NCBI RefSeq assembly: GCF_013450155.1
Contig: NZ_JACCKD010000002.1
Span: 114,531 to 178,530, forward strand
Reading direction: 5' to 3'
Length of the DNA: 64,000 nucleotides
Source of the DNA: Haloechinothrix aidingensis
GTDB taxonomy: Bacteria > Actinomycetota > Actinomycetes > Mycobacteriales > Pseudonocardiaceae
Below, one piece after another: positions 46,375-56,036 of this stretch (position 1 is its first letter; each line of letters starts with the position of its first letter). The notes below the pieces were generated by a model, which saw nothing but the letters and a program-made list of their open reading frames with translations, made no database searches and was not told where the DNA came from. Made by a program: the position numbers and the translations under genes.

Positions 46375-46447
46375 CCTGGTACTCCTCGCGGTCGCTCCGT
46401 CGCTCGCACGGGTCTGTTCGACCCACACGGGGACGACACGCCCACCC

Positions 46448-46546
46448 GTCGCCCGCCCCCGCCCACTCATGGGCGCGCTGGCGCGCGGCTGGTTGAACCG
46501 GTCGCCCGCCCCCGCCCGCTCACGGGCGCGCTGGCGCGCGGCTGGT
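46448..46546. repeat. Tandem duplication in the ileS 5' leader
   Basis: Two 46-base copies (46448-46493 and 46501-46546) match at 44 of 46 positions and are offset by 53 bases. They lie between the T-box and the ileS start. Each copy contains self-complementary GC-rich segments such as GCGCGCTGGCGCGCGGC. Confidence 0.85.
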
Positions 46547-46557
46547 CATTCGGCGTA

Positions 46558-46720
46558 CCGCGGTACCACCCCGCTTGCCCGCCGCTACGGCGGGCCACTC
46601 GTCATCCGGCTGTGACGGGCCGGCCCCGTCCGGTTCTACTGAGGTCGGCGACGCTGCCGACCCGTTCTTCCGGAGGCTCCCCGGTGATCGCCGGATCAAT
46701 GCCGTTCGAGGTTTGGTGCT
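46558..46720 (-). promoter_or_regulatory. T-box riboswitch of ileS
   Basis: In the minus-strand RNA direction: an ultrashort stem I, CCGG-CGATCA-CCGG (46681-46694), with specifier ATC for isoleucine at 46686-46688; then GGAGCCTCCGGAAGAACGG; a stem II region; stem III GCCCGCCGTAGCGGCGGGC (46577-46595); and the T-box core GGGGTGGTACCGCGG (46558-46572), which pairs with the NCCA end of uncharged tRNA. This is the actinobacterial ileS type known from Mycobacterium and Streptomyces, usually translational. Confidence 0.93.
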
Positions 46721-46892
46721 GGCTCCAGGTTAACGCCTCGGGACGACGCACCGTCGACCCAGGGTCTCTCCTGGCGTGGCCGACCCCACACCGCGCGTAC
46801 CGCGGGAGGTGTTCGCACGCACCCCGGGCGGTCAACCGGCAGCGGACCTCCGGCGGATCGTGCGGCACCGCCGGTAAGGCTCCCTGCGCGTG

Positions 46893-47408
46893 CTACGTGC
46901 TCGCGCTCCGGTGCTGCGCGGCGAGCCGCCCGTCGGGACCACACCGCGCGCACGGCGTGAAACCCAGCTCGCGCGCCTCGGCCACGGAGATCGGCAACGT
47001 GTCGCGATCCGCGAGCCACGAGCACACCTCGAGGTGGTAGCGGGGATGCTCGTCGACGACGAGCACCTCGTCCTGCAGCTCGGAGACGATCAGCAGGTCC
47101 GCCGCGTCCGTCTCCTCCTCATCGGGGTCACGGTCGAGTTCGTCGCCGTCGCTGCCCGGCGCGGCGCTCTCCCCCTCGGTGGCGGGACCTCCCGCATCCT
47201 CGCCCTGCCCGGTCGCGGTCGTGACCTCGGCGGCCTCGCCGGCAGGCTCCTGTTTGCCCCGCCTGCGCAGCCAGTCCACGACCAGCAGCAGTGCCGCCGC
47301 GGCCGAACAGCCGATCGAGATCCAGGCCCACAGGGACGAACCCGTGACCAGTGCGGCTACCAGCAGGCCAAGAGCACCGAGTACCAGGACGAGAACGATG
47401 TAGAGCAC
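46893..47408 (-). CDS. Membrane protein with C-terminal Cys/His motif
   Basis: 171 residues. Two membrane helices (about 1-20 and 25-44) precede an acidic linker and a C-terminal domain with HPRYHLEVCSWLADRDTLPI and SVAEARELGFTPCARCGPD. The H.x3.C...CxxC spacing could bind zinc, reminiscent of Ada-type Cys clusters. It is conserved beside wag31 and ileS in related actinomycetes. Function unknown, possibly envelope or division related given position. Confidence 0.82.
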   Translation of the reverse strand: MLYIVLVLVLGALGLLVAALVTGSSLWAWISIGCSAAAALLLVVDWLRRRGKQEPAGEAAEVTTATGQGEDAGGPATEGESAAPGSDGDELDRDPDEEETDAADLLIVSELQDEVLVVDEHPRYHLEVCSWLADRDTLPISVAEARELGFTPCARCGPDGRLAAQHRSAST

Positions 47409-47462
47409 GGCGACTCAGCTCGGGCGTGAGGACGTTTCCGGCACGGCTTCGCCCGTTCCCCG

Positions 47463-48380
47463 CTAGCCTGCCTCGGCGCGCGGGCCGAACGAGAATCCCT
47501 GATTGCTCGCACCACCGCCCGCGGAGGACGAGTTGGACTCACCTGTCGAACCGCTGGACGACGGTGCCGAGGACGGTGCGGCCGAACCACGATCGTCGAG
47601 CTCGCGCAACTGGGACTCCAAGAAGCCCCGCAGCCTCGTACGGTACTCGCGCTCGATCGTGCGCAGCTCGTCGATCTTCTTGCTCAGGGCATCCTTCTCC
47701 GCTGTCAGCGCGTTCATCGACTCGGTGTACTTGCGCTGCGCCTCGCGCTCCATGGTCGCGGCCTTGTCCCTGGACTGCCGCTCGATCGTCTCCGCTCGCG
47801 TACGTGCGTCGTTGAGCATCGTCTCTGCCCGGGTCCGAGCCTCGTTGACCATCGAGTCGGCCTTCGAGCGAGCCTCCGAGAGCAACTGCTCCGACTTGGT
47901 ACGCGCCTCGGCGAGCATGCCATCGGACTCGGCCTTGGCCTCGACCGTCAACCGGTCGGCCATCTCCTGGGCGAGCCCGAGCACCTTCGCCGCCTGCACG
48001 TTCGGCTCACCGCCGTCGCCGCCGCCCAGCCCGGCGTGCTCCTGGGTCTGCTCCAACGCCGACGGGGCCGGGACCGAGGTGAGGCGCCGCGCGGGCTCCT
48101 CCTGACGCGCAGGTTCGTGCTGCGCAGGCTCCTGACGAGCCGGCTGTGCAGCCGGAGCGCCCGAGTTCGCGCCCTGCTGAACCTCACTGCGTGCCGACTG
48201 CAGCTCGGCATCGAGCTGTTCGACCTGTTGACGCAGCTCGTTGTTTTCCTCGATCAAGCGGGCAAGTTCGGTCTCCACCAGGTCGAGGAAGGCGTCCACC
48301 TCGTCCTCGTTGTAGCCCCGTTTGCCAATCGGTGGCTTGCTGAACGCGACATTGTGCACGTCAGCGGGGGTCAAGGACAT
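47463..48380 (-). CDS. wag31: DivIVA/Wag31 polar growth protein
   Basis: 305 residues. The N-terminal DivIVA domain is [40 protein letters not shown] (membrane-binding and first coiled coil). A disordered Gln/Pro stretch separates a second long coiled coil (about 155-265) from a Ser/Gly-rich tail. It marks curved membrane at poles and septa and directs tip growth. It is the end of the division block before the ileS region; codons fit the neighbours. Confidence 0.96.
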   Translation of the reverse strand: MSLTPADVHNVAFSKPPIGKRGYNEDEVDAFLDLVETELARLIEENNELRQQVEQLDAELQSARSEVQQGANSGAPAAQPARQEPAQHEPARQEEPARRLTSVPAPSALEQTQEHAGLGGGDGGEPNVQAAKVLGLAQEMADRLTVEAKAESDGMLAEARTKSEQLLSEARSKADSMVNEARTRAETMLNDARTRAETIERQSRDKAATMEREAQRKYTESMNALTAEKDALSKKIDELRTIEREYRTRLRGFLESQLRELDDRGSAAPSSAPSSSGSTGESNSSSAGGGASNQGFSFGPRAEAG

Positions 48381-48424
48381 CTGATCACCTCACGCACTCC
48401 AGGCCTGCACGATACCCGGTCCCT

Positions 48425-48715
48425 TCACTGGGCACCGGATGACGCCAGTTGCATCAGTATGAACACAACCAACAACAGCACCATAATCGATAAGTCCAGC
48501 CCCACGTTGCCGATCCGCACAGTCGGAATGATCCGACGGAGCGCTCGGACAGGTGGGTCGGTCACTGTGTAGATGGTCTCGAGCGTTACCGCAACCCCTC
48601 CCGCTGGACGCCACTCACGGGCGAACGCCCGTACGAGCTCGGCCACCACTCGCGCCAGGAGGACGAGCCAGTAGACGAACAGCACATAGTAGACGACTTG
48701 AAAGACCAGTTCCAC
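48425..48715 (-). CDS. yggT: YggT family membrane protein
   Basis: 96 residues with two membrane helices (about 5-27 and 73-92) and the family motif YTVTDPPVRALRRIIPTVRI. It lies between sepF and wag31 as in most Gram-positive bacteria. The exact role is unknown; it is thought to support division or osmotic functions. Confidence 0.93.
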   Translation of the reverse strand: MELVFQVVYYVLFVYWLVLLARVVAELVRAFAREWRPAGGVAVTLETIYTVTDPPVRALRRIIPTVRIGNVGLDLSIMVLLLVVFILMQLASSGAQ

Positions 48716-48735
48716 GAGCCTAACTCTGCCACTTC

Positions 48736-49380
48736 TCAGCGACGGAGGAACAACCCGCCCTCGGCAATCCGCCGACGATCCTCTGCCGAGACATCGATGT
48801 CGGGGGGTGAGAGCAGGAAGACCTTGTTCGTAACCTTGTCGATCGAGCCCTGGAGAGCGAAGGCGAGACCAGCGGCGAAGTCCACCAACCGCTTGGCGTC
48901 CGCGTTCTCCATCTCGGTGAGATTCATGATCACCGGGCTGCCGTCCCGGAAGTGCTCGCCGATCTCACGCGCCTCACTGTAGCCACTCGGATGCAGGGTG
49001 ACGATCCTGCTCAGCGGGTCACGTGCGGGTGGAGCGGCGGGCTGGGCACTGTACTCGGGCACGGAACGCAGCCGGGTAACCTGCTCAGGCTGCCGGTCCA
49101 TCGCCAACGCCCCGGCCACCGCCGGCTCGCCCGCTGACCCGCGGCCCCGGCCGCGGACAGGCACGTTCGGTTCGTCGAGCGGGTCGGCGCGCATGCGGTA
49201 GCCGCCACGCCCCCGGTGCGGCGGCTCCTCCGCCACGTATCCCTCATCGTCCCGGTAGTCGTCCCGGTAGTCCTCCCGATAGTCGTAGCGGTAGCCCTGG
49301 TGAGCCGGGTAGTCGTCATACCCCTCATCGTCGGCTGGGATCATCCCGAAGTAGGCTTTCAGCCTCTGCAGCGTGCTCAT
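48736..49380 (-). CDS. sepF: Cell division protein SepF
   Basis: About 214 residues. The amphipathic N-terminal helix is [15 protein letters not shown] (membrane anchor). A linker with [17 protein letters not shown] repeats and Pro residues leads to the SepF core: [40 protein letters not shown] and [19 protein letters not shown]. It tethers FtsZ to the membrane in actinobacteria, which lack FtsA. The ATG at 49380 begins the anchor helix. Confidence 0.95.
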   Translation of the reverse strand: MSTLQRLKAYFGMIPADDEGYDDYPAHQGYRYDYREDYRDDYRDDEGYVAEEPPHRGRGGYRMRADPLDEPNVPVRGRGRGSAGEPAVAGALAMDRQPEQVTRLRSVPEYSAQPAAPPARDPLSRIVTLHPSGYSEAREIGEHFRDGSPVIMNLTEMENADAKRLVDFAAGLAFALQGSIDKVTNKVFLLSPPDIDVSAEDRRRIAEGGLFLRR

Positions 49381-49415
49381 GCTCTCCTCCGCGATTTCGG
49401 GGTAGCGCCCCACCG

Positions 49416-50159
49416 TCACTCACGCGAGGCTAGCTCTCGCCCCCCGAGCAACGCGGTTCCGACACGCACACACGTGGAGCCGTGTGCCACGGCCGACTCG
49501 AGATCTCCGCTCATCCCTGCCGAGACCTCGTCGAGATCGGGATAATCCTCACGAAGCTGGCGAAAAATTCTTGCGAATCGCGCAAAAGTGGCATCGTGAT
49601 TCACCCCATACGGGGCAACCGTCATCACTCCGCGAACACGCAATTCATTCATCTGAGTGATTTTACTCACTAGTTCCGGCAGTTCTTCCTGCGGGCAACC
49701 GCCACGATGCGGCGCATCATCCAGGCTCACCTGCACCAGCACATCCAGCGATCGCGTACGCGACCCGCGCTCCCGAGCGGTGGCGACCGCCCGATCGAGC
49801 GCGGTAGCCACCTTCACCGAGTCGACGGACTGCACCTCGTCGGCCCACCGTACGACCGTGCGCGCCTTGTTGCGCTGCAGCCGGCCGACCATGTGCCACC
49901 GCACGTCCGCGTCCGGTCGCAGCGACGCGAGCTCGGCGGCCTTGGCACCGGCCTCCTGGTCCTTGTTCTCCGCGAAGTCACGCACCCCCAGATCGGACAG
50001 CAGCGCGACATCCGATGCCGGGAACGTCTTGGTGACAGCCAGCAGCCGGACCTCACCGGGGTCCCTCCCCGCCGACACGCACGCCCTGTCGACCCGCGCG
50101 CGCACCGCTTCCAGCGCCGCGCGCAGCTGCGCCTCCCGCTCGCCCGCCGTGCCGGTCAC
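49416..50159 (-). CDS. yggS: PLP-binding protein YggS
   Basis: About 247 residues of the alanine-racemase-like fold III family. The PLP Lys is in [15 protein letters not shown]; other motifs are [26 protein letters not shown] and [20 protein letters not shown]. It keeps pyridoxal phosphate and amino acid pools balanced. The GTG at 50159 overlaps the pgeF stop (GTGA). Bases 49561-49680 inside this gene are only about 49% GC by hand count and use rare codons (AGA, ATT, TTT). Confidence 0.94.
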   Translation of the reverse strand: MTGTAGEREAQLRAALEAVRARVDRACVSAGRDPGEVRLLAVTKTFPASDVALLSDLGVRDFAENKDQEAGAKAAELASLRPDADVRWHMVGRLQRNKARTVVRWADEVQSVDSVKVATALDRAVATARERGSRTRSLDVLVQVSLDDAPHRGGCPQEELPELVSKITQMNELRVRGVMTVAPYGVNHDATFARFARIFRQLREDYPDLDEVSAGMSGDLESAVAHGSTCVRVGTALLGGRELASRE

Positions 50160-50863
50160 GCGGAACCGACCCACGTCACCGCGGCGATCCGGCCGGTCGT
50201 GCCCTGCCTGCGGTAGCTGAACAGCGACTCGTCCTCCGCCGTACAGCGAGGGTCCACCCCGACACTTCCGATGCCCGCCTCCGCGAGCTGGTTCCAGAGC
50301 CCGGACCGCAGGTCGATACCGGTCGTCCCGTTCGCGGTGCGGCACGCGCTACCCGGAAGGTGTCGCTCGACATCGGCGGCCATCTCGCGCGGAACCTCGT
50401 AGCACTGCCCGCAGATGGCCGGCCCGAGCAGCACCTCGACGCGGGATGCCTGCGCGCCGAGCGAGTACATCGCCTCCAGCGCCGCAGGGATCACACCCAC
50501 ACGCGCGCCGACACGGCCGGCGTGCGCCGCGGCGGCCACGCCCGCTTCGGGGTCGGCGAGCAGGACCGGCACGCAGTCCGCGACCAGCGCAACGAGCGCG
50601 AGGTCCCGTTCGGCCGTCACCAGCACATCCGTCGCCTCCGCGGGCCCGTCGAGGGGGCCGTCGACGACGCGGACCGTCCGACCGTGTACCTGCTCCATCC
50701 ACGTGACGCGATCCTCGGCGAGCCCGAGCTCGGTCGCGAGACGTTTGCGGTTGGCAGCCACCGCGGCCGGGTCATCGCCGACCTCGTCACCGAGGTTGAA
50801 CGAGTCGTACGGCGGGCTCGAGTACCCACCCGCGCGCGTCGTGACCACTCGACGTATCCGCAC
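50156..50863 (-). CDS. pgeF: YfiH/PgeF laccase-domain protein
   Basis: 235 residues. Copper/zinc-site-like motifs are CVPVLLADPEAGVAAAAHAG (Cys, His) and GPAICGQCYEVP (Cys). The family is now linked to purine nucleoside phosphorolysis/peptidoglycan editing; the ring of ligand residues is present, but AHAGRVGARVGV replaces the more common HAGWRG. It lies in the usual ftsZ-pgeF-yggS-sepF order. Confidence 0.92.
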   Translation of the reverse strand: MRIRRVVTTRAGGYSSPPYDSFNLGDEVGDDPAAVAANRKRLATELGLAEDRVTWMEQVHGRTVRVVDGPLDGPAEATDVLVTAERDLALVALVADCVPVLLADPEAGVAAAAHAGRVGARVGVIPAALEAMYSLGAQASRVEVLLGPAICGQCYEVPREMAADVERHLPGSACRTANGTTGIDLRSGLWNQLAEAGIGSVGVDPRCTAEDESLFSYRRQGTTGRIAAVTWVGSA

Positions 50864-51068
50864 GCCCTGCCTCCCGGTCGCGTTCCTCGTTTGCGCGGCT
50901 CGCCAGCCGGGACTCGCCAGCTGGGGCCCTCCTCGGCTGCCTCATACCTTAGTCGGCCGCGTGCCAGGCACCGATGGACAGGGCACGCGACCGGGGCACG
51001 CGGCTCGCCGCGAGCGCACCACGTGGGGGCGACAGCCGTCGCCGAGAAACCGGGTGGGCCGGCTGATC

Positions 51069-52379
51069 CTAACGCCGCATGAAGGGTGGGACGTCCACGT
51101 CGTCGTCCTCGGAGTCATCGGTAACCGGAACAGCCCTGTTGGGCAGGCTCCCCCGCGAGCCACCGTTGCTCACCGCACCGCCTGCCCCGGGCTGCGGCAA
51201 GCCACTGCCTTGCGCGGCAGGCCCTGCGGCCCCTGTGGATCCGGTCGAGCCCGCGGCACCGGCACCGCCGCCCGCGGCGGGCTCCTGCCGCGCGGCGGGC
51301 CTACCCTGCTCTGCCTGCCTGGCCCCGGAGGAGCGTTCCGCGCCGCCGCCAACCGTGCCGGACTCCGCCGATGCCGTGGACGTCGACGTGGAGGAGGCCA
51401 CTGCCGGTGGATCCAACTTCTTGTGCGTCGGCGCGCCTGCGTCGAAGCCTGCGGCTATCACCGTCACGCGGACCTCGTCACCGAGCGAGTCGTCGATGAT
51501 CGTGCCGAAGATGATGTTCGCTTCCGGGTGCGCGGACTCCTGCACGAGCGACGCCGCCTCGTTGATCTCGAACAGCCCCAGGTCCGAGCCGCCCGCGATG
51601 GACAGCAGTGCCCCGTGCGCGCCGTCCATCGAGGCCTCGAGCAGCGGGGAGTTGATCGCCTTCTCCGCGGCCTGCACGGCCCTGCCCTCGCCACGTGCGG
51701 ATCCGATCCCCATCAGCGCGCTGCCCGCACCCGACATCACGCTCTTGACGTCGGCGAAGTCGAGGTTGATCAGACCCGGCGTCGTGATGAGGTCGGTGAT
51801 GCCCTGCACACCCGACAGCAGGACCTCATCGGCCGACCGGAAGGCATCCATCAGCGAGACGCCGATGTCGCCGAGCTGCAGCAGCCGGTCGTTCGGGATG
51901 ACGATCAGCGTGTCGCACTCGTTGCGCAGCTCCTGGATCCCGTCCTCGGCCTGCGAGCCGCGCCGCTTGCCCTCGAACGAGAACGGGCGCGTCACCACGC
52001 CGATGGTCAGCGCGCCGAGCTTGCGCGCCACCTGCGCGACCACCGGCGCTCCCCCGGTACCGGTACCGCCGCCTTCGCCCGCGGTCACGAACACCATGTC
52101 CGCGCCCTTGAGGACCTCCTCGATCTCGTCACGATGGTCCTCGGCGGCACGCTGACCGACGTCCGGGGCGGCACCGGCGCCGAGACCGCGCGTGAGCTCC
52201 CTGCCGATGTCCAGCTTCACGTCGGCGTCCGACATCAACAATGCTTGGGCGTCGGTGTTCACCGCGATGAACTCGACCCCCTTGAGGCCGACCTCGATCA
52301 TGCGGTTCACAGCATTCACACCACCGCCGCCGATACCGACGACTTTGATCACCGCGAGGTAGTTGTGCGGGGGCGTCAT
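51069..52379 (-). CDS. ftsZ: Cell division GTPase FtsZ
   Basis: 436 residues. The tubulin signature [21 protein letters not shown]-terminal [16 protein letters not shown] and T7-loop [20 protein letters not shown] (with catalytic Asp) are intact. A disordered Ala/Gly/Gln linker precedes the C-terminal [12 protein letters not shown] peptide that binds SepF/FtsW. It polymerises with GTP to form the Z-ring. A separate promoter is likely in the 281-base gap before it. Confidence 0.97.
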   Translation of the reverse strand: MTPPHNYLAVIKVVGIGGGGVNAVNRMIEVGLKGVEFIAVNTDAQALLMSDADVKLDIGRELTRGLGAGAAPDVGQRAAEDHRDEIEEVLKGADMVFVTAGEGGGTGTGGAPVVAQVARKLGALTIGVVTRPFSFEGKRRGSQAEDGIQELRNECDTLIVIPNDRLLQLGDIGVSLMDAFRSADEVLLSGVQGITDLITTPGLINLDFADVKSVMSGAGSALMGIGSARGEGRAVQAAEKAINSPLLEASMDGAHGALLSIAGGSDLGLFEINEAASLVQESAHPEANIIFGTIIDDSLGDEVRVTVIAAGFDAGAPTHKKLDPPAVASSTSTSTASAESGTVGGGAERSSGARQAEQGRPAARQEPAAGGGAGAAGSTGSTGAAGPAAQGSGLPQPGAGGAVSNGGSRGSLPNRAVPVTDDSEDDDVDVPPFMRR

Positions 52380-52473
52380 CGGGTCCGCCTTCCTGATCGT
52401 GGCTTGAGGTCTCCGCTGCTTCGACGTCCGAAGTCGACCGCCCCGGACCTGTGACGCCCGGGAAAAACCCTCG

Positions 52474-52503
52474 ACCTCAACATGAGGTTCAGAATTATGT
52501 CAA
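52474..52503 (-). promoter_or_regulatory. ftsZ: ftsZ promoter region with inverted repeat
   Basis: On the minus strand TTGACA (52503-52498) looks like a -35. Downstream, ACCTCA-TGT-TGAGGT (52474-52488) is a perfect inverted repeat where the -10 would be expected. A CATAAT overlaps the -35 region and could instead be the -10. The AT-rich DNA and symmetric site point to regulated transcription of ftsZ; the exact start is not clear. Confidence 0.5.
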
Positions 52504-52660
52504 CTTCTGACGCTGGTTCTGGACGGTAAGCATCGACTTCCGGTGAATCCAGCAGCCACGCCGGGTGTCTCGCCTGAAAGTTGTTGCTATGACGACACTC
52601 ACTCGGCCACCACCCCGTCTCGCCCCGCGCCTCGCCGCGCGGCTCGCCGCCGTCCGGCGA

Positions 52661-53386
52661 CTACGAGACGGTGGGCAGCTCGGGGCTCGAGACGTCGTAG
52701 ACCTCGCCGGGCCGGGAAAGAATGGCGTCGAGAACCTTGACCTTGCGCTCCATCTGCTCCCTGTCACCCCAGCGCACCGTCTCCCCGCCGGTGAGCCCGA
52801 ACTCGATGCTGCCTGGCGAGTCCGCGCCGATCACCTCGACCGACTCGCGGAGCTCCTTCGGTAAGCCCGTCAGCACGGTCATGACAGCACGCGTCGTGTC
52901 GTCGTCCGAGGACACCGAGTCCAGGTCCAGTTCGGGCAGCCCAGCAGGGGCCGAGTCGACCTCGTGGAACGGCACCCCGTGCTCGTCGACGAGGCGGGTG
53001 CCGTCGAACGCGGCGAAGAACGCCACCGGCTCCCGTTCGACGACCTCGATCGAGATGGTGGCGGGCCAGGACCGCGATACCTCGGCGAGTGCCAGCTCGT
53101 CCAGTTCGACGACCCGTTCAGCCACCTCGTCGGTGTCCACGCGCAGCATAGGACGCTGGTCCGGGATCCCAGCGAGCTCGACGACCGCCTCCTCCTCGAC
53201 CCGGTCGAGCCCCGTCACCTCGACGTCGCGGACTCCGAGCAGCGAGGTGAACAGCACGACATAACCCAGGCCGCCGACCGCGAGCACGCACAGCACGGCC
53301 ACGGTCCTGCGCAGGAAGATCCGGCCGCGCGACGGGCGCGCCCGAGCCTTACGTGTAGCGGTCCCACGTCGGCGCGTGCTCGCCAC
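52661..53386 (-). CDS. ftsQ: Cell division protein FtsQ
   Basis: 241 residues. One membrane helix (about 26-50) follows a basic cytoplasmic tail. The POTRA part includes GVRDVEVTGLDRVEEEAVVE and SRSWPATISIEVVEREPVAF. It bridges early and late divisome proteins. The GTG has GAGGAG upstream; murC ends three bases before it. Confidence 0.94.
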   Translation of the reverse strand: MASTRRRGTATRKARARPSRGRIFLRRTVAVLCVLAVGGLGYVVLFTSLLGVRDVEVTGLDRVEEEAVVELAGIPDQRPMLRVDTDEVAERVVELDELALAEVSRSWPATISIEVVEREPVAFFAAFDGTRLVDEHGVPFHEVDSAPAGLPELDLDSVSSDDDTTRAVMTVLTGLPKELRESVEVIGADSPGSIEFGLTGGETVRWGDREQMERKVKVLDAILSRPGEVYDVSSPELPTVS

Positions 53387-53389
53387 CGG

Positions 53390-54841
53390 CTACTCCTCAC
53401 GGGCGTGTACGACCGCCGGAACCGTGTCGCGATCGTCCAGCTGCCTGATGATCTCCGGGCCGAGCTGGGTGACGTCCCCGGCGCCCATGGTGATCAACAG
53501 GTCACCCGGCCGTGCCAGCCCGGCCGCCAGCTCGGCCGCCCGGTCGAACGCCGGCTCGTAGTGCGCCACGGCACCGGTGATCCGGTCCGAGATCAGCGCG
53601 CCGGTCACACCCGGCACCGGCTCCTCCCTCGCCCCGTAGACGTCCAGCGTCACCACCTCGTCGGCGAGGCCGAGCGCGGCGGCGAACTCCCCGGCGAACG
53701 CCGCGGTGCGTGAGTACAGGTGTGGCTGGAACACCACGAGCACGCGCCCGCGGTCGGCGGCGTGCCGGGCCGCGCGCAGCTGGGCCGCCACCTCCGTCGG
53801 GTGGTGCGCGTAGTCGTCGTAGACCCGAACCGCTCCCGCGCGGCCCTTGAACTCGAAACGCCTGCTCACGCCCGAGAACGCGGCCAGCCCCTCCAGAAGC
53901 TCGTGCTGCGGCGCGCCGAGCTCCTCCCCCGCGAGCAACGCGGCGACGGCGTTGAACGCCATGTGCTCGCCGGCCACCGGAACGGTGAGGGAGAACTCCT
54001 CGCCACGCATCTCAAGGCGCACGCTCCCCCCTTCGTCACCGCCTGCCGTGTAGTCCAGCACGCGGGCGTCGGTGAAACCCGTGGCCGTGCGGCCGTACCG
54101 CCGCACACGTACCCCGTCGGCGAGCAGGCCCCGCGACCCGGCCTCGCGTGCCAGTCGCTCGGCCTCCGGGTCGTCCGAGCACACCACGAGCACGCCGCCG
54201 GCGCGGATACGGCTGACGAACCCCTCGAAGGTCGCCCCGTACGCCTCGGATGTTCCGTGGTGATCCAGGTGGTCGGGCTCGATGTTGGTGATCACCGCGA
54301 CGGACGGCGCGTACGACAGGAACGAGCCGTCGCTCTCATCGGCCTCGGCGACGAACATGCCGCCGCTGCCGTGATGCGCGTTGGCTCCCGACTCGTTGAG
54401 GTCGCCGCCGATCGCGAAGGACGGATCGAGGCGGCAGTGCTGCAACGCCACGGTCAGCATCGACGTCGTGGACGTCTTGCCGTGCGTCCCGGTGATGCAC
54501 GCGACGGTGTGGCCGTCCATCAGCAGCGCGAGCGCGTCGGCCCTGTGCAGCACCGTGATGCCACGAGCGCGGGCCGCTGCCAGCTCAGGGTTGCTCTCCT
54601 TGATGGCTGTCGAGACGATCACGGCTGTCGGCTCGTCACCTGCGCCGTCGAGGTTCCGCGCGTCCTGACCTATCGCGATCACCGCACCCTGCGCGCGCAG
54701 GGTCATGAAGGCTCGCGAGTCCTTCGCGTCCGACCCGCTGACGGTGCCGCCCCGTGCCAGCAGGATGCGGGCGATACCGCTCATTCCCGCACCACCGATG
54801 CCGATCAGGTGTGCACGTCGCAGGCGCTCGGGAACTGGCAT
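53390..54841 (-). CDS. murC: UDP-N-acetylmuramate-L-alanine ligase
   Basis: About 483 residues. Motifs: HLIGIGGAGMSGIARIL (nucleotide-binding), CITGTHGKTSTTSM (P-loop), EADESDGSFL and VITNIEPDHLDHHG, and DDYAHHPTEVAAQLRAARHA. It adds L-Ala to UDP-MurNAc. The ATG at 54841 has GAGGAG upstream; 36 further in-frame residues would overlap murG. Confidence 0.96.
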   Translation of the reverse strand: MPVPERLRRAHLIGIGGAGMSGIARILLARGGTVSGSDAKDSRAFMTLRAQGAVIAIGQDARNLDGAGDEPTAVIVSTAIKESNPELAAARARGITVLHRADALALLMDGHTVACITGTHGKTSTTSMLTVALQHCRLDPSFAIGGDLNESGANAHHGSGGMFVAEADESDGSFLSYAPSVAVITNIEPDHLDHHGTSEAYGATFEGFVSRIRAGGVLVVCSDDPEAERLAREAGSRGLLADGVRVRRYGRTATGFTDARVLDYTAGGDEGGSVRLEMRGEEFSLTVPVAGEHMAFNAVAALLAGEELGAPQHELLEGLAAFSGVSRRFEFKGRAGAVRVYDDYAHHPTEVAAQLRAARHAADRGRVLVVFQPHLYSRTAAFAGEFAAALGLADEVVTLDVYGAREEPVPGVTGALISDRITGAVAHYEPAFDRAAELAAGLARPGDLLITMGAGDVTQLGPEIIRQLDDRDTVPAVVHAREE

Positions 54842-54869
54842 CGTGGGGCTCCTCACATCGCGACTCGAG

Positions 54870-55955
54870 TCAGGCACCGCAGGCCTCCAGCACCATCGTT
54901 GCCAGCACCCGGTCGGCGCTGCGATGGCCGAGACCCGCGGCCGCCCCACTCATTGTCCCCAACCGGCTCGCATCGGCCACCATCGGCACCACGTGCTCGG
55001 CCACCCAGTCCGGACCGAGCTCGGCGTCGTCGACCGTGATCGCCGCTCCCGCGCGCACCGCGGGTCGCGCGTTGACCTCCTGCTCACGGTTCCCGTGCGG
55101 CAGCGGAACGAAGATCGCCGGAAGCCCGACGGCAGAGACCTCGGCGACCGTCATGGCCCCGGAACGGCACAGCACCGCATCGGCCGCCGCGTAGGCGAGG
55201 TCCATGCGCTCGAGATAGGGCACCGTGACGTACGCGGGCGCACCCGGTTTCGCGGGAACGGTCAGCGTGTTCTTCGGGCCGTGCGCGTGCAACACGCCGA
55301 TACCGGCCTCGCCGAGCGCGGCTGCCGCGCCGGAGACGGCCTCGTTCAGGGAGCGAGCGCCCTGCGAGCCGCCGACGACGAGCAGGGTGGGAGCGTCCGG
55401 GTCGAGCCCGAAGTGCTCCCGCGCCCGCGCCCGCAGGCCTGCCCGGTCCAGCCCCGTGATGGACTCCCGCAGCGGCATCCCGACGAGCTCGGCGCCCCGC
55501 AACGGCGTGCCCGGCACGGCAATCGCTACCCGCTCGGCCAGCCGCGCTCCGACACGATTGGCCAGGCCGGGCCGCTGGTTCGCCTCGTGCACCACGATGG
55601 GGACCCGGCCCCGGGCGGCGAGGTAGGCCGGCAGCGCCACGTAGCCACCGAAACCGACGACCACGTCGGCGCCCACCCTGCTGAGCACCTCCCGGGTCGA
55701 ACGCACCGACCGGCGCACCTTCGCGGGCATGCGCAGTAGCTCCGCACCGAGCTTGCGGGGCATCGGCACCGGGGGGATCAGCTCGAGCGGGTAGCCGCGG
55801 TCGGGCACCAGGGTGGTCTCCAACCCGCGCTCGGTCCCCAGGGCGACCACCCTCGCCTCGGGCCGCAGCCGCCGTACCGCGTCGGCCAGCGCGAGCGCGG
55901 GCTCGATATGACCGGCTGTTCCGCCGCCGGCCACAACCACTGTGGGCGCCGTCAC
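54870..55955 (-). CDS. murG: Undecaprenyl-PP-MurNAc-pentapeptide GlcNAc transferase
   Basis: 361 residues. [20 protein letters not shown] (first G-loop), [60 protein letters not shown] and [13 protein letters not shown] are typical. It adds GlcNAc to lipid I to give lipid II at the inner membrane face. The GTG at 55955 gives the normal start; ftsW ends 81 bases upstream. Confidence 0.96.
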   Translation of the reverse strand: MTAPTVVVAGGGTAGHIEPALALADAVRRLRPEARVVALGTERGLETTLVPDRGYPLELIPPVPMPRKLGAELLRMPAKVRRSVRSTREVLSRVGADVVVGFGGYVALPAYLAARGRVPIVVHEANQRPGLANRVGARLAERVAIAVPGTPLRGAELVGMPLRESITGLDRAGLRARAREHFGLDPDAPTLLVVGGSQGARSLNEAVSGAAAALGEAGIGVLHAHGPKNTLTVPAKPGAPAYVTVPYLERMDLAYAAADAVLCRSGAMTVAEVSAVGLPAIFVPLPHGNREQEVNARPAVRAGAAITVDDAELGPDWVAEHVVPMVADASRLGTMSGAAAGLGHRSADRVLATMVLEACGA

Positions 55956-56036
55956 GTCCGTCCTCCACGTCCTCGTCGTCGTTGCCGTACCACCATGTCC
56001 GGGCCCCGCGCGCTGCCCGCGGCTCACCCGCAGCCG

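Larger units (their letters stand above)
46375..46892. other. ileS leader and upstream region
   Basis: No coding sequence is evident in these 518 bases. They hold the ileS T-box, a tandem duplication and a possible promoter (TAACCT at 46727-46732 on the minus strand, with TCGACG as a weak -35 near 46752-46757). Confidence 0.7.

Noticed and set aside
49235-49310. Tandem repeat in sepF encoding YRDD units.
   Set aside because: It is a short, in-frame low-complexity linker typical of SepF linkers, not an independent element.
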